Position numbers and translations under genes: made by a program
Shown here: positions 18,401-26,100 of the stretch, one piece after another
Numbering within the stretch: position 1 is the first letter of the stretch
Layout of the letters: each line of letters opens with the position of its first letter
Assembly (NCBI GenBank): GCA_018654255.1
Contig: JABILX010000009.1
Coordinates: 62,001 to 126,000 of the forward strand
DNA from: Candidatus Peregrinibacteria bacterium
GTDB lineage: Bacteria > Patescibacteriota > Gracilibacteria > UBA1369 > LOWO2-01-FULL-3
Length of the DNA stretch: 64,000 nt
Direction of reading: 5' to 3'
Notes under the pieces: generated by a model
Told to the model about the DNA's origin: nothing
The model's input: the letters and a program-made list of their open reading frames with translations, nothing else
The model's database searches: none

Positions 18401-18558
18401 GGCAGAACTGATGAAACCATTACCATTGGAAATTCTACTTCAGGAAAAGATTCTTTTGGGATTGAGATTGCAGAAAATACTCCTGTTATGATTATTCCTG
18501 CGATAATTACCCAGGCTACTACTCTTCTTTTTATAAAGAACGTCCAAGCGTTATTCAT
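15457..18558 (-). CDS. RND-family efflux transporter, AcrB/MexB-like inner-membrane pump
   Basis: Proton-driven efflux pump of the HAE/AcrB-AcrD-AcrF family, 1033 residues with the usual two halves: TM1 (RRVVAWVIIAGIIITGVFSA), a large periplasmic loop, TM2-6, TM7, a second loop and TM8-12. Typical motifs are FPEVEFPMVMV, PGATPSDTEDLLTKPLE and a TM4 motif GLLVDTAIVVMEG near residue 400. In AcrB this reads VDDAIVV, so the second proton-relay Asp is Thr here. It overlaps the adaptor gene by 4 bp (ATGA), so they are translationally coupled. No outer-membrane channel gene is nearby. Substrate unknown; drugs, lipids or surface components are all possible. Confidence 0.93.
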   Translation of the reverse strand: MNNAWTFFIKRRVVAWVIIAGIIITGVFSAISIPKESFPEVEFPMVMVSSVLPGATPSDTEDLLTKPLEKEIAPISGISVLQSTSSFSFSTVFVEFEADQDVDEAIDKVKEAVDRAKTKLPDEATDPQIIKFDLSEISVITYSLISDTAVIDLSEIAEEVQAELEQVSGISRVSISGDLKKEVHVIVNQSKLENAGLTITDISNAIKFGNLNLPAGAIEIDKSAYSLRFENEITNPQELGEIIIGSNLQLKDLARIETGTTSKQTLSRLSNQGDEPKNAVSLTVVKKKGGNTIKIVEALDAKLEELKANRTIPEGTQVLVTNDNAQFIKRDLGTLTQNGITTIFIIIGILFLAIGLREGIIAGMAIPLTFLISFSILYFKGETLNGLTLFSLVISLGLLVDTAIVVMEGIYEGINEGLNRKDAAIKSIETFRWPLIAGTATTVFAFFPMLLVGGIMGEYLKTMPITISGTLIGSLFVSLFLIPAIATKFLRKNNAGQKKALIAPIVNFMKNIQKNYLTKLLYSRAKRFVLMFTILIAFVASMALPMTGALSTEMFTEFDADYFIIDIELQPGTILEETDKYVKQVEDYLREQDEVINFVSIVGSAQTQALTDMGEMNSVNMSSNIANITVNLSPADQREIASYEIADPIREELKVLIPEPEISVRELKDGPPTDAAIAVKISGADMEILKELATKVETLVNNTEGTTEVKNSLEKGLNEFVFNLDQNKLAFHGLAEAQVVMVIRGAIQGEDAGELAINEEDVDIVVKYDDNNLDLTELQSIQIPSPRGHMVSLNQLGTYSLGESLSNIVREDQERMVKVLGEVKPGFNAVVITQEITEKIEDIEVPSGYTVSFGGDYQQVQQSFNELFMAMIVGILLIALTLVLQFNSFKQCFIILFTLPLALIGVFPGLMLIGMNLSFSAFIGVVALVGIVVNDAIVLISQINRNRSKGELSFEDSIIDAAYHRFQPVLLTTITTIFGILPVALIDDQWGGVGYSIIFGLLAATVLTLLVIPVMYYTLERKKAMKETTTINQ

Positions 18559-19949
18559 GATCTAGGTGATTTAGCTGATCTTTTTACTTTGTAGATTACA
18601 GCGTCTCCTTCTCGGAGAAAGACTGTTGATAATGCTACTTTTGTTCCAAAATTCACTCCTTCTAATATTTCTACATATTGTCCAATTATTTGTCCGATTT
18701 GTACTTCTATTCTTTCAATTGTTTTATCAGATGAAACTGTGTTTATGAAGTATTGTTCATCTTCTATGATTATGCTGTTTAGTGGGATCAGTGTCGCTAA
18801 GTTTTGTAAATTTGGGGTGAATGTAATTTCTACTATTTCACCTGAATAAAGGTTCTTTTTGTCGCTTAGACTAATCTCTACTTCGGCCTTTCCGTTTTGG
18901 GATAGGGTAGGGCTGATGTAGTTGATTAGACCTGTTGTTGAGCTTGTTGAAGTTGTGATTGATACGAGTGATCCTTCGTTTACCATGGCTGTTTCTTCTG
19001 GTGCAAGATATGTTGTTACTTTTAATTCTTGAATATTTTCGATTGTGAGTAGGATTTGTCCTGGGCTTGCGAATGATCCTACTTCTGTTTGAATGTTTGT
19101 TACTGTTCCTGAGATTGGAGCTTTAACGTTTCTAGCTTGTTGTTGAAGACGAGCTAGATCTGCTCCTGTTTCTGCTTGTAGGATTGTAGAATCTATTTGT
19201 ATGAATTGTAGGGAATACTGTGTTTGAACAGTCTCTACACTGTTTATACTTGCTTCTAGTTGAGCTTTTGCCATCGAGATTCCGTATATCATTTGATCCA
19301 TCTGTGCTTCGTGGCCGATTTCTAGTTGTTCAAGTTGAGATTCTGCTTGTTCTAGGGCTGTTTCTACTTCTATGTATGATGGATTGTCGTCGTTGAGGTC
19401 GTCTAGTGTATCCTCTAGGTCGTCAATAGCGTCTTCCAACAGGTCTGTTTGTTCGTCTGCAATGTCTTCTGCGTGTTCTTTTGAAGTGATTGCGTTTTGG
19501 ACTCCTTCTAGTGCTGTATAGTAGCCAATTAGCGCTTGGTCGATGCTTTTTTGAGCCGCGTAATCTGTTTTGAAACGCGTGTCTTCAAGTTTTTCAAGTC
19601 CTTCTAATGCAGATTTGTAATTTAGAGCTGCTGAATCTGTTGATAGGCTTTTCCCAAGAGTTATCAGGGTTTGGTTTTCGCTTACCTTGTCTCCTACTTC
19701 TACTTTTATATCAGTGACTGTTCCTGATGTTTGTGGAATTACAAAGCTTGTTGAACCTGATTGAAGTTGTCCGTTTTTGGTGAAAGATAGAGTGGTTGAG
19801 TTCTGTCCAACCGTGAAAATCTCAATTCTTTTTGCTTGTGGTTCTTGGTTTTCTTCTATTGTTTCAGGCTCTGCTCCGCATGCTGTTAATAGGAGTAGGG
19901 TCGTCAGGGAAAGGCATGCAAAGTGCGTGAATTGTTTGCGAATATTCAT
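18555..19949 (-). CDS. RND periplasmic adaptor (HlyD/membrane-fusion family) lipoprotein
   Basis: Partner of the RND pump. 464 residues. A lipoprotein signal peptide ends in LLTAC with the lipidation Cys at 24. The biotinyl-lipoyl-like half-motifs VTDIKVEVGDKVSENQTLITLG and VKAPISGTVTNIQTEVGSF flank a long coiled-coil hairpin (about 140-260). Beta-barrel and membrane-proximal parts follow (LKVTTYLAPEETAMV and so on). It ends with TGA overlapping the pump start, direct evidence that UGA is a stop in this genome. It is transcribed from the promoter at 19989-20016. Lipidation implies a working Lgt elsewhere. Confidence 0.92.
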   Translation of the reverse strand: MNIRKQFTHFACLSLTTLLLLTACGAEPETIEENQEPQAKRIEIFTVGQNSTTLSFTKNGQLQSGSTSFVIPQTSGTVTDIKVEVGDKVSENQTLITLGKSLSTDSAALNYKSALEGLEKLEDTRFKTDYAAQKSIDQALIGYYTALEGVQNAITSKEHAEDIADEQTDLLEDAIDDLEDTLDDLNDDNPSYIEVETALEQAESQLEQLEIGHEAQMDQMIYGISMAKAQLEASINSVETVQTQYSLQFIQIDSTILQAETGADLARLQQQARNVKAPISGTVTNIQTEVGSFASPGQILLTIENIQELKVTTYLAPEETAMVNEGSLVSITTSTSSTTGLINYISPTLSQNGKAEVEISLSDKKNLYSGEIVEITFTPNLQNLATLIPLNSIIIEDEQYFINTVSSDKTIERIEVQIGQIIGQYVEILEGVNFGTKVALSTVFLREGDAVIYKVKRSAKSPRS

Positions 19950-19988
19950 GTTTTTATGGTTATTTATGGGTTTGTGAAAATAGGAGGT

Positions 19989-20016
19989 AGTATACCTTTT
20001 TATGGGGTTTTGTCAA
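19989..20016 (-). promoter_or_regulatory. Promoter for the RND efflux operon
   Basis: On the minus strand TTGACA (20011-20016), 16 bp and TATACT (19989-19994). Predicted leader is about 33 nt. It lies back to back with the plus-strand promoter at 20024-20052, 7 bp apart, so the two could compete or share a regulator. Confidence 0.75.
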
Positions 20017-20023
20017 TATGATG

Positions 20024-20052
20024 TTGACTAGTCGCGCGGATGGTGTTATGAT
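20024..20052 (+). promoter_or_regulatory. Promoter for the 59-aa gene
   Basis: TTGACT (20024-20029), 17 bp and TATGAT (20047-20052). Predicted start near 20059, about 23 nt before the ATG at 20082. Confidence 0.65.
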
Positions 20053-20081
20053 TCGCACCTTCTAAGGTTTGATTAATCTTT

Positions 20082-20261
20082 ATGAACATGATTACAACTG
20101 AACGCCAATTCATTTTTAAAATTCACTCTCGTGATCGAGAGCAATTGATGTATGAGGTTTTTTTGGAGAAGGGTTTGGATGTGTATATCAAAAAATCTTC
20201 AGTTGAGCGCGAACACAGGCCTCTCGTGAATCACAATTTCTTGTATGGAGGTGCTTTTTAA
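20082..20261 (+). CDS. Small hypothetical protein (59 aa)
   Basis: Open frame beginning MNMITTERQFIFKIHSRDRE and ending NHNFLYGGAF before TAA. It is basic and hydrophilic with a predicted strand-helix-strand pattern (FIFKIHS, EQLMYEVFLEKG, LDVYIKKSS), no signal peptide and no membrane segment. Support comes from the well-formed promoter 30 bp upstream and from being the only plus-strand gene in a 30-kb minus-strand stretch, divergent from the efflux operon. It resembles no family I know; a small regulator is possible but unproven. Confidence 0.6.
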   Translation: MNMITTERQFIFKIHSRDREQLMYEVFLEKGLDVYIKKSSVEREHRPLVNHNFLYGGAF

Positions 20262-20273
20262 ATTTGGGGCAAT

Positions 20274-20591
20274 TTAGTCGTTGTACTCTGGATTTGGCTT
20301 GATGATGAAGAAGTCTTCTTCTTTGTTGCCCTCGGTGTCGACGTAGAGAATCCTGTAGGCGATGTAGCCTTTTTCGAGGTATTTGTAGTAAGCGATGTCG
20401 GTTGCTTTGGTTTCTTTGCCTAATCGTTCTTCGTTGAAGTGATTATCTGAATCTTCGTGTTCAGATTGTTCGAGTTTTTCGTATTTCTTGGCTTTGATCT
20501 CTTCTAGTGACAGAGATCTTTTTTGGTAAATTTTTCGAAGCTTTTTTTTGGCTTCTTCTATTGAGTCTGCTTTGTAGAGTTCAGATGGCAT
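20274..20591 (-). CDS. Hypothetical protein (105 aa)
   Basis: No family recognised. The N-terminal half is a charged helix (ADSIEEAKKKLRKIYQKR, SLEEIKAKKYEKLEQSE); the C-terminal half looks beta-rich (AYRILYVDTEGNKEEDFFII). No signal peptide. It has its own promoter at 20598-20626, whose predicted transcript start coincides with the ATG, so the mRNA may be leaderless. It is convergent with the 59-aa gene (12 bp apart). Confidence 0.65.
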   Translation of the reverse strand: MPSELYKADSIEEAKKKLRKIYQKRSLSLEEIKAKKYEKLEQSEHEDSDNHFNEERLGKETKATDIAYYKYLEKGYIAYRILYVDTEGNKEEDFFIIKPNPEYND

Positions 20592-20597
20592 GTGTTG

Positions 20598-20626
20598 ATT
20601 CTAGCAAAAGAGCTTTTGGAAGGCAA
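20598..20626 (-). promoter_or_regulatory. Promoter for the 105-aa gene, probably leaderless
   Basis: On the minus strand TTGCCT (20621-20626), 17 bp and TAGAAT (20598-20603). The ATG begins 7 nt after the -10 box, where transcription is expected to start. Confidence 0.65.
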
Positions 20627-20648
20627 AAAGATTGTGGGGAATTAAAAG

Positions 20649-21185
20649 CTAGGCGGCTGCTTCTTCCCAGGCTTTTTTTCTTATCATTATTTCCTGAATT
20701 TCGTCTTCTGGAAGTTGTGGGAAAAGATTTTTTACTACTCCTTCAGTGATAGCTGTTATGTTTTGGATTATTCCTTCGTTTATTTCTGTTGGATCGCAAG
20801 GTGTGGTGCCTGTTAGAATTCCTTTTAGAATGGCGCTTCGTGTTGCTGACATTGAGTGTATTTGTCTGGCCATCCAATCGTCATTTAGTATTGCTCTGAA
20901 GGTGTCCCAGTCTGAATGTTCGCGAGCTATATCTGCTAATAAACTTGCAGTAGTTGTTGGTCGACCGCATGCTACTGAATGATGTTCTTCGACTGGAATT
21001 CGGAGATCTATGATTGCTTCTAACTGTCTTCTAGTTGCTGTGCGCATTGCGTTTTCTACAATGTACATTTCGTAGTGAATTCCGCCTATTTCGTAAGTGA
21101 AACCGTTCGCTATTGGTTCTGTTGAAGTTAGGTTGAATTCAGCTACTATGGCTGTTTGGTCTTCTGTTAAGGTTTCTTGTGGCAT
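20649..21185 (-). CDS. Hypothetical protein (178 aa)
   Basis: No family recognised. A soluble alpha/beta protein: residues 28-42 (FTYEIGGIHYEMYIVEN) look like paired strands and the rest is mainly helical (TRRQLEAIIDLRIP, TASLLADIAREH, INEGIIQNITAITEGVVKNL). Only two Cys. No signal peptide. It is the last gene of a four-gene orphan run (22819 to 20649) with gaps of 19-28 bp. Function unknown. Confidence 0.65.
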   Translation of the reverse strand: MPQETLTEDQTAIVAEFNLTSTEPIANGFTYEIGGIHYEMYIVENAMRTATRRQLEAIIDLRIPVEEHHSVACGRPTTTASLLADIAREHSDWDTFRAILNDDWMARQIHSMSATRSAILKGILTGTTPCDPTEINEGIIQNITAITEGVVKNLFPQLPEDEIQEIMIRKKAWEEAAA

Positions 21186-21209
21186 ATTGAATTTGTGTTA
21201 GTTTTTTAT

Positions 21210-21725
21210 TTAGAAAACTCTTCTTTCTCTTTCCAAATGCTCGAGTTTTCGTATTAATCTTAAGTGTTCTCGTCCTCGGGTGTTGTCTGCTTCGAGGTCT
21301 TGTCTTGCTTGTCCAAAAGTTATGTTGTTTGGGAGGAAAAGTTCGTCTGGATCTGCTTTGCTAAATCTTTCTGCCAAAGCTCTCACAGCTTCTTCATCTG
21401 GTAGGTGGCTGATTTGTCCATCCTGGTCCATTTCGTGACGAACTACGTCTAGGTAATATCTGGCAAACCCAATTATGTTTCCTACAGCTAGGCCATCTCT
21501 TATCTCTGCTATGATTGCTGTTGGTGTTAATTTTTCGTCTCCTGTGTCTATTGTAAGTTGTGGATTGCCTACTCGTGCTTGTGTTAGTTCTTGTATTGCT
21601 ATTTCAGCTAGGAGTGAGTCTCCGTGGAGTTCTTCGATTGGAGTTGTGTTTTGAGTTGTGGTTGTAGCTGGATCTGGAGTTTCTGTTCCTGGGAGATCCA
21701 TTTTTCTACTTTCAGTTCTTCTCAT
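21210..21725 (-). CDS. Hypothetical protein (171 aa)
   Basis: No family recognised. It begins with a Pro/Thr-rich segment (ETPDPATTTTQNTTP) that is probably disordered, then helical stretches (LLAEIAIQELTQARVG, IIGFARYYLDVVRHEM, EAVRALAERFSKA) and ends in a charged helix with RKLEHLERERRVF. No signal peptide or membrane segment. Third gene of the orphan run. Confidence 0.62.
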   Translation of the reverse strand: MRRTESRKMDLPGTETPDPATTTTQNTTPIEELHGDSLLAEIAIQELTQARVGNPQLTIDTGDEKLTPTAIIAEIRDGLAVGNIIGFARYYLDVVRHEMDQDGQISHLPDEEAVRALAERFSKADPDELFLPNNITFGQARQDLEADNTRGREHLRLIRKLEHLERERRVF

Positions 21726-21753
21726 GGGGTTGGGTGGGTTATTCTTGGGATAA

Positions 21754-22101
21754 TTATTGGCTGTTTGGTGGTAGTTGGCCTCTTGATTGCAAGTGTTCTA
21801 CCGCTGTAACGTCTTTGTCGAGATCTTCTTGTGAGGTTGGAATGTTTAGGTTGATTCCTCCTACGGAATAATGATGCCAGTATGGAAGGAATTGTATTGT
21901 CGTTCCGTCAATATCGTAGGTGTGTGGAATTTTTGCTCCGGCATAAGGACCTTCTGTGCACCAATTGGTTACTTGTCCATTGTTGCATAAAAGTTCTACC
22001 GTTGGACGACCTGTTGTTGAAGTTTCTTTTTGAGCCAATGGACCTTCTGTTGGCCATACGATTTCATCGAATTGAGATTGTGTGTTTGGTGCTTCTGACA
22101 T
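21754..22101 (-). CDS. Hypothetical protein (115 aa)
   Basis: No family recognised. A small beta-rich protein: TVELLCNNGQVTNWCTEGPYAG and TYDIDGTTIQFLPYWHHYSVGG suggest several strands, with two Cys ten residues apart and a His pair. No signal peptide. Second gene of the orphan run, 20 bp after the 232-aa gene. Confidence 0.62.
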   Translation of the reverse strand: MSEAPNTQSQFDEIVWPTEGPLAQKETSTTGRPTVELLCNNGQVTNWCTEGPYAGAKIPHTYDIDGTTIQFLPYWHHYSVGGINLNIPTSQEDLDKDVTAVEHLQSRGQLPPNSQ

Positions 22102-22120
22102 GGTTTAATTTGTTTAAATA

Positions 22121-22819
22121 TTAAATTTGTGCTGATTCTGGGATGTCGATGAATATAGTTTCCTTTGTTTCTGGATCACGAATGGCACCTGCATTTAGAC
22201 GGCTTATAAGTGTTCTGTCTGGATTTTGATATGGTCCAACGTTGTGTTTATCCATTAATTTTCCGAATCCAGGGGTTCCTACATCTGCTAAACAAACTTG
22301 TTGTGTTGGGCCTAGGTCTTGATTTATTCCCATCATTTTATCGAATTGTTGTTTGGCTTCTGGTGTTGGGGCAAACAGAGCGCCTGTGTGTTGGCTTTTT
22401 CTTACATAAAATGGTTGTCCGTCTGGAGGGGTGAATGTTAAAAACGAACCAAATCCTCCAGGGAGTGTTCCATCTCTGATTAGAACTTTCACTCCTAAAA
22501 GATCTCTTACTTCATTTGCTGTGTATCCTAATGGAGTCATGGTTTTCGAAATTGGGTCACCATCGCTTCCAACAACTTCCATGAATGTTGTGCAATCTTT
22601 GAAATTACCTCTGCATTGTTCTTGAACTGTGTCTGGTGATGGGTGAAGATTGTCTGGATCCATTGTGATTGATGGTTGGAGATGCATTCTTTCTACAGCT
22701 CTTCTGATTGATTGTGCACAAGAAAAACATTCATCTGTTTCTTCGGTTTCCTCTAATAGAGGGCATGGCTTAGGTTTTATCATAAAATCTTTCATTGTAG
22801 CCGCCATTAAGTCTTTCAT
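22121..22819 (-). CDS. Hypothetical Cys-containing protein (232 aa)
   Basis: No family recognised. The first residues hold a short duplication (MKDLMA and MKDFMI), so the start could be any of several Met codons. An N-terminal Cys set (CPLL, then ECFSCAQ) and two more Cys near 69-76 (EQCRGNFKDC) could bind metal or form disulfides. The middle looks beta-rich (KVLIRDGTLPGGFGSFLTFT). No signal peptide, so the Cys are probably cytoplasmic. First gene of the orphan run, with a weak promoter candidate at 22862-22890. Confidence 0.65.
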   Translation of the reverse strand: MKDLMAATMKDFMIKPKPCPLLEETEETDECFSCAQSIRRAVERMHLQPSITMDPDNLHPSPDTVQEQCRGNFKDCTTFMEVVGSDGDPISKTMTPLGYTANEVRDLLGVKVLIRDGTLPGGFGSFLTFTPPDGQPFYVRKSQHTGALFAPTPEAKQQFDKMMGINQDLGPTQQVCLADVGTPGFGKLMDKHNVGPYQNPDRTLISRLNAGAIRDPETKETIFIDIPESAQI

Positions 22820-22861
22820 AATAGTATCTGGTTATGTTTTTGTTTAAAAATACAGGAGATG

Positions 22862-22890
22862 ATATTATTACTCTTTTGACTTGAAGGCAA
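22862..22890 (-). promoter_or_regulatory. Weak promoter candidate for the 22.8-20.6 kb orphan run
   Basis: On the minus strand TTGCCT (22885-22890), 17 bp and TAATAT (22862-22867). Position and spacing fit, but the -10 box matches consensus poorly. Confidence 0.35.
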
Positions 22891-22999
22891 GGTGATTTCA
22901 GTAGGGAAATCCTGAAAAAGCTTTAAAAATCTTGTTCCTGGCCGTCACGATAAACATGCGAGTTTGCTTTCGCTTCGGATCAGATTTCTCGCTACTAAA

Positions 23000-23076
23000 T
23001 GGTACGCCCGACAGGATTCGAACCTGTAACCCTCGGTTCCGAAGACCGATGCTCTATCCAGTTGAGCCACGGGCGC
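23000..23076 (-). tRNA. tRNA-Arg (anticodon UCG)
   Basis: On the minus strand a full cloverleaf: acceptor GCGCCCG pairs with CGGGCGT (the first pair is G-U), D arm GCTC/GAGC, anticodon arm TCGGT/ACCGA with loop CTTCGGA giving anticodon TCG, a 5-nt variable loop, and T arm ACAGG-TTCGAAT-CCTGT. The discriminator is A and the CCA end is encoded. It reads CGN arginine codons. It lies downstream of secDF behind a terminator-like hairpin. Confidence 0.95.
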
Positions 23077-23090
23077 ATGTTTGTGAACTT

Positions 23091-23120
23091 AAAACAAAGG
23101 CCAACATTATGCTGGCCTTT
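23091..23120 (-). terminator. Intrinsic terminator after secDF
   Basis: On the minus strand AAAGGCCA and TGGCCTTT (23096-23103 and 23113-23120) form an 8-bp stem with a 9-nt loop, followed by GTTTT. It separates secDF from the tRNA gene. Confidence 0.65.
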
Positions 23121-23147
23121 ATAGTTTATATCTGATCAGGTCTGGGT

Positions 23148-26100
23148 TCAAGCCTTTCTTAACTTCTCGTCTGCTTTTTTAGCTGCCCATTTGGTCCAAA
23201 TTACCAATCCTGAACTTGCTACGAAAATAGATGAGTAAGTACCAATCGCCATACCTGCTATCAATGCGAGCAGGAAGTATCTGATTGCTTCTGCACCTCC
23301 GTAGAAACTTCCGATGAAGAGAGCTATTACGGTGATGAGAGAGGTGACACTTGTATTCAATGATCTTCCTAGTGTTTGGTTGAGAGCTCTGTCTGCAATG
23401 TCTTCTAGAGGTTCGTCTCTTCCAGCTGTTTTCAAATTTTCACGTACTCGGTCGAATACTACGATTGTATCGTTGACTGAGTAACCCAAGATTGTGAGAA
23501 GGGCGGTTATGAACAACGCGTCGATTTCTATATTTATTATCGTGCTTAGTATAATGAAGAACCCTGTTACGATGATCACGTCATGTACGAGTGCGATAAT
23601 TGCGCTGACACCAAATCTCCAAGGTGAAACTGCTTTTGGAATCTTGCGGAAGGCAAACGCTACATAAAGGATGATGATTAGGATTGTAGCGAAGATTGCA
23701 AAGATTGCTTTTTGCTTCAAAGTTGATCCGATTGTTGGGCCAACTGTTGTGAAACGTGGTTCTGTTAGAGATCCTAATTTTATTCCAAGTTTTTCAATAA
23801 TTGTATCATGAGTTTCTGATTCTAGATATTTGGTCTTGATGATGAATGAATTGTCGCCAGATGGAACTATTTGGATGTTTTTGAGATCGAGTAGCTCTGT
23901 TTCAGGTTCTAGAGTTTCTGCGGTTTCCATTATTAATGGTACGTCTGGAGAGGTGACTTCTTCTGCTGTGGTTTCAGGCAGATCTTCTACAGGCATATCC
24001 TCAGGCAAGGTTTCACCGCCTTCTACGGCAACTTCATCCTCAGCGTATGCTGTATTGAGTAGTTTTGCTTCAGGTTCAGCAGGTGCTTCAAGTTCAGCAG
24101 GTGTGCTGATTACTCCAGTATTGATTTCTTCTTGGATCTCAATGAGTGATTCTTGAAGTTGTTCTTTTGTTACTGGTTCGCTGAATTTAACTTCCATCAA
24201 TGTTCCGCCTGTGAAGTCGATTCCAGGTCTGAATCCAAATGCAAGAACTGCGACGATTGAGATTCCGATTAAGACTCCAGAGAAGCTCAAGAATTTCTTT
24301 GAGTTCTTGATGAACTTGAAGTTTGTTTTGCCAGTTTTTTCTGGGTTAACTCCTAGATATTTGAGATCTTTTGAATATTTTGTTGTGCCGAGTGCGTGGA
24401 GGAGAACTTTTGTGACTGTGATAGCTGTGAACATAGAGATCAAGATACCTGCAGCTAGGTTGAAGGCGAATCCTCGGATGATTGATGTTCCGAAGTAGAA
24501 TAGTACTCCACAAGTGATCAATGTTGAAAAGTTTGAGTCACGGATTGAGCTCCATGCTCTGTGGAAACCTTCTTCGACAGCTGAAGTGTAGGGGCGTCCA
24601 GCACGTAATTCTTCTTTGAATCTTTCGAAGATTAGGATGTTTGCGTCGACCGCCATACCGAGTGATAGAATCAAACCTGCTACACCGGCAAGAGTCATTA
24701 CAACTCCTGTTTTCAAAAGGAATGTGATGAAGAAAAAGACAACACAAGAGAGTAGGAAGGTGATGGTTTTTTCTCCTCCTGAGTCTTTTGAATTGAGTGT
24801 TTTGTATACAATTGTCAGGAATGATACTACTGCTACTGGCAATGCAATTCCTAAATGTAGTTCTGATTTGATTAAGAAGAGTAGAATTACTCCATATACT
24901 ACAAGTGCTACTGTTGCGAGGATTCCAGGGATTCTGTACCGAAGCAGCATGTATGCACATAAGATTAAGAACCCAATTAAACCTGCCCAGATTGACACTC
25001 TAAGAGCGTTTTGTCCGAGAGTGGCTCCTATTGTGTATTCTCCTGTTAGAACGATAGGAGCGGGGATTGCTCCTGTATTTAGGTCTCTTGCCAAGGTAGT
25101 TGCTTCGTCTTGTGAGAAACTTCCTGTGATTTGTGCGTGTCCACCTACTATTTTCTCATTTACTCTAGGTGCTGATATTAAATTTCCTCCTACGAAGATT
25201 GCTACAGGTTTTCCTACGTTTCGACCTGTGATTTCTTCAAATAGACGAGATCCTTCATCGTCGAATTCGATTGTTATATAAGGTTGATAGAATTGATCTA
25301 ATTGTACGTCTGCGTGGACAAAGTTTTTACCTGTTAAACTTGTGTCTTTCCATGGATCTGGAGTTGTTGAATAACGGATTGTTGTATATTTGTATTGTAC
25401 TTCTTTGACATCATTTAATGCGTTGTCTGCTTTGATGATGTGGTATCCAAATTCAGTTTTGATGATATCAGAGATGTCTCCGCTATTTTTCAATGCAAGA
25501 GCTGCTTGTTCGAAGTCGTATACGTATGTGCCGTCTCCTGTTACTGGTACTGTTAATTTACCCCCATTTTCTTTGTTGCTTGGATCGTCTGAGTGAAATA
25601 AAGCTACTCTGTCGAATGGAGTTCCTTGTTCGTTGATTTTTGCGAGAGCTACTTTTGCTTCTTCATATGCTTCTTCTTCTGTTCTTGTTACTTCTTCTGA
25701 TGCATTTGTTGCTCCTGCCCATGCTACAAGGATGTGGCTCGCTTCTACTTTTTTATCGAATTTTGTTTCTTCTGTGGTTTCATCGAGTCTAGCTATTACT
25801 AGAGCTGTGTCTTCTTGAGTTTCTCCTGTTTCTGTTATTACAAAGCTTCCGCCTACTTCTACTAATTCTGAAGTGTAAGCTTCTGGAGCAAGTAGCATTA
25901 CAGCATCAGCTAATGCTTCTGGAACAATTTCGTTTGCGAATACGAATTCTGATGTTTCATATCTTACCTTTCCTGGGTATGCGAGTTGTTCTTCTTGGCC
26001 TACTACGTCAAAGTCTGTTCCTGATTTAATCTTTTCGAGAGCTGCTTGTGCTTGTGCCTGAACCTTTTCTTTTTCTTGTGGGTCGAGTTTTTCTTTTTGT

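Noticed and set aside
24538-24960. Additional minus-strand frame inside secDF
   Set aside because: It lies in another frame of a strongly conserved gene and shows no family signal of its own.
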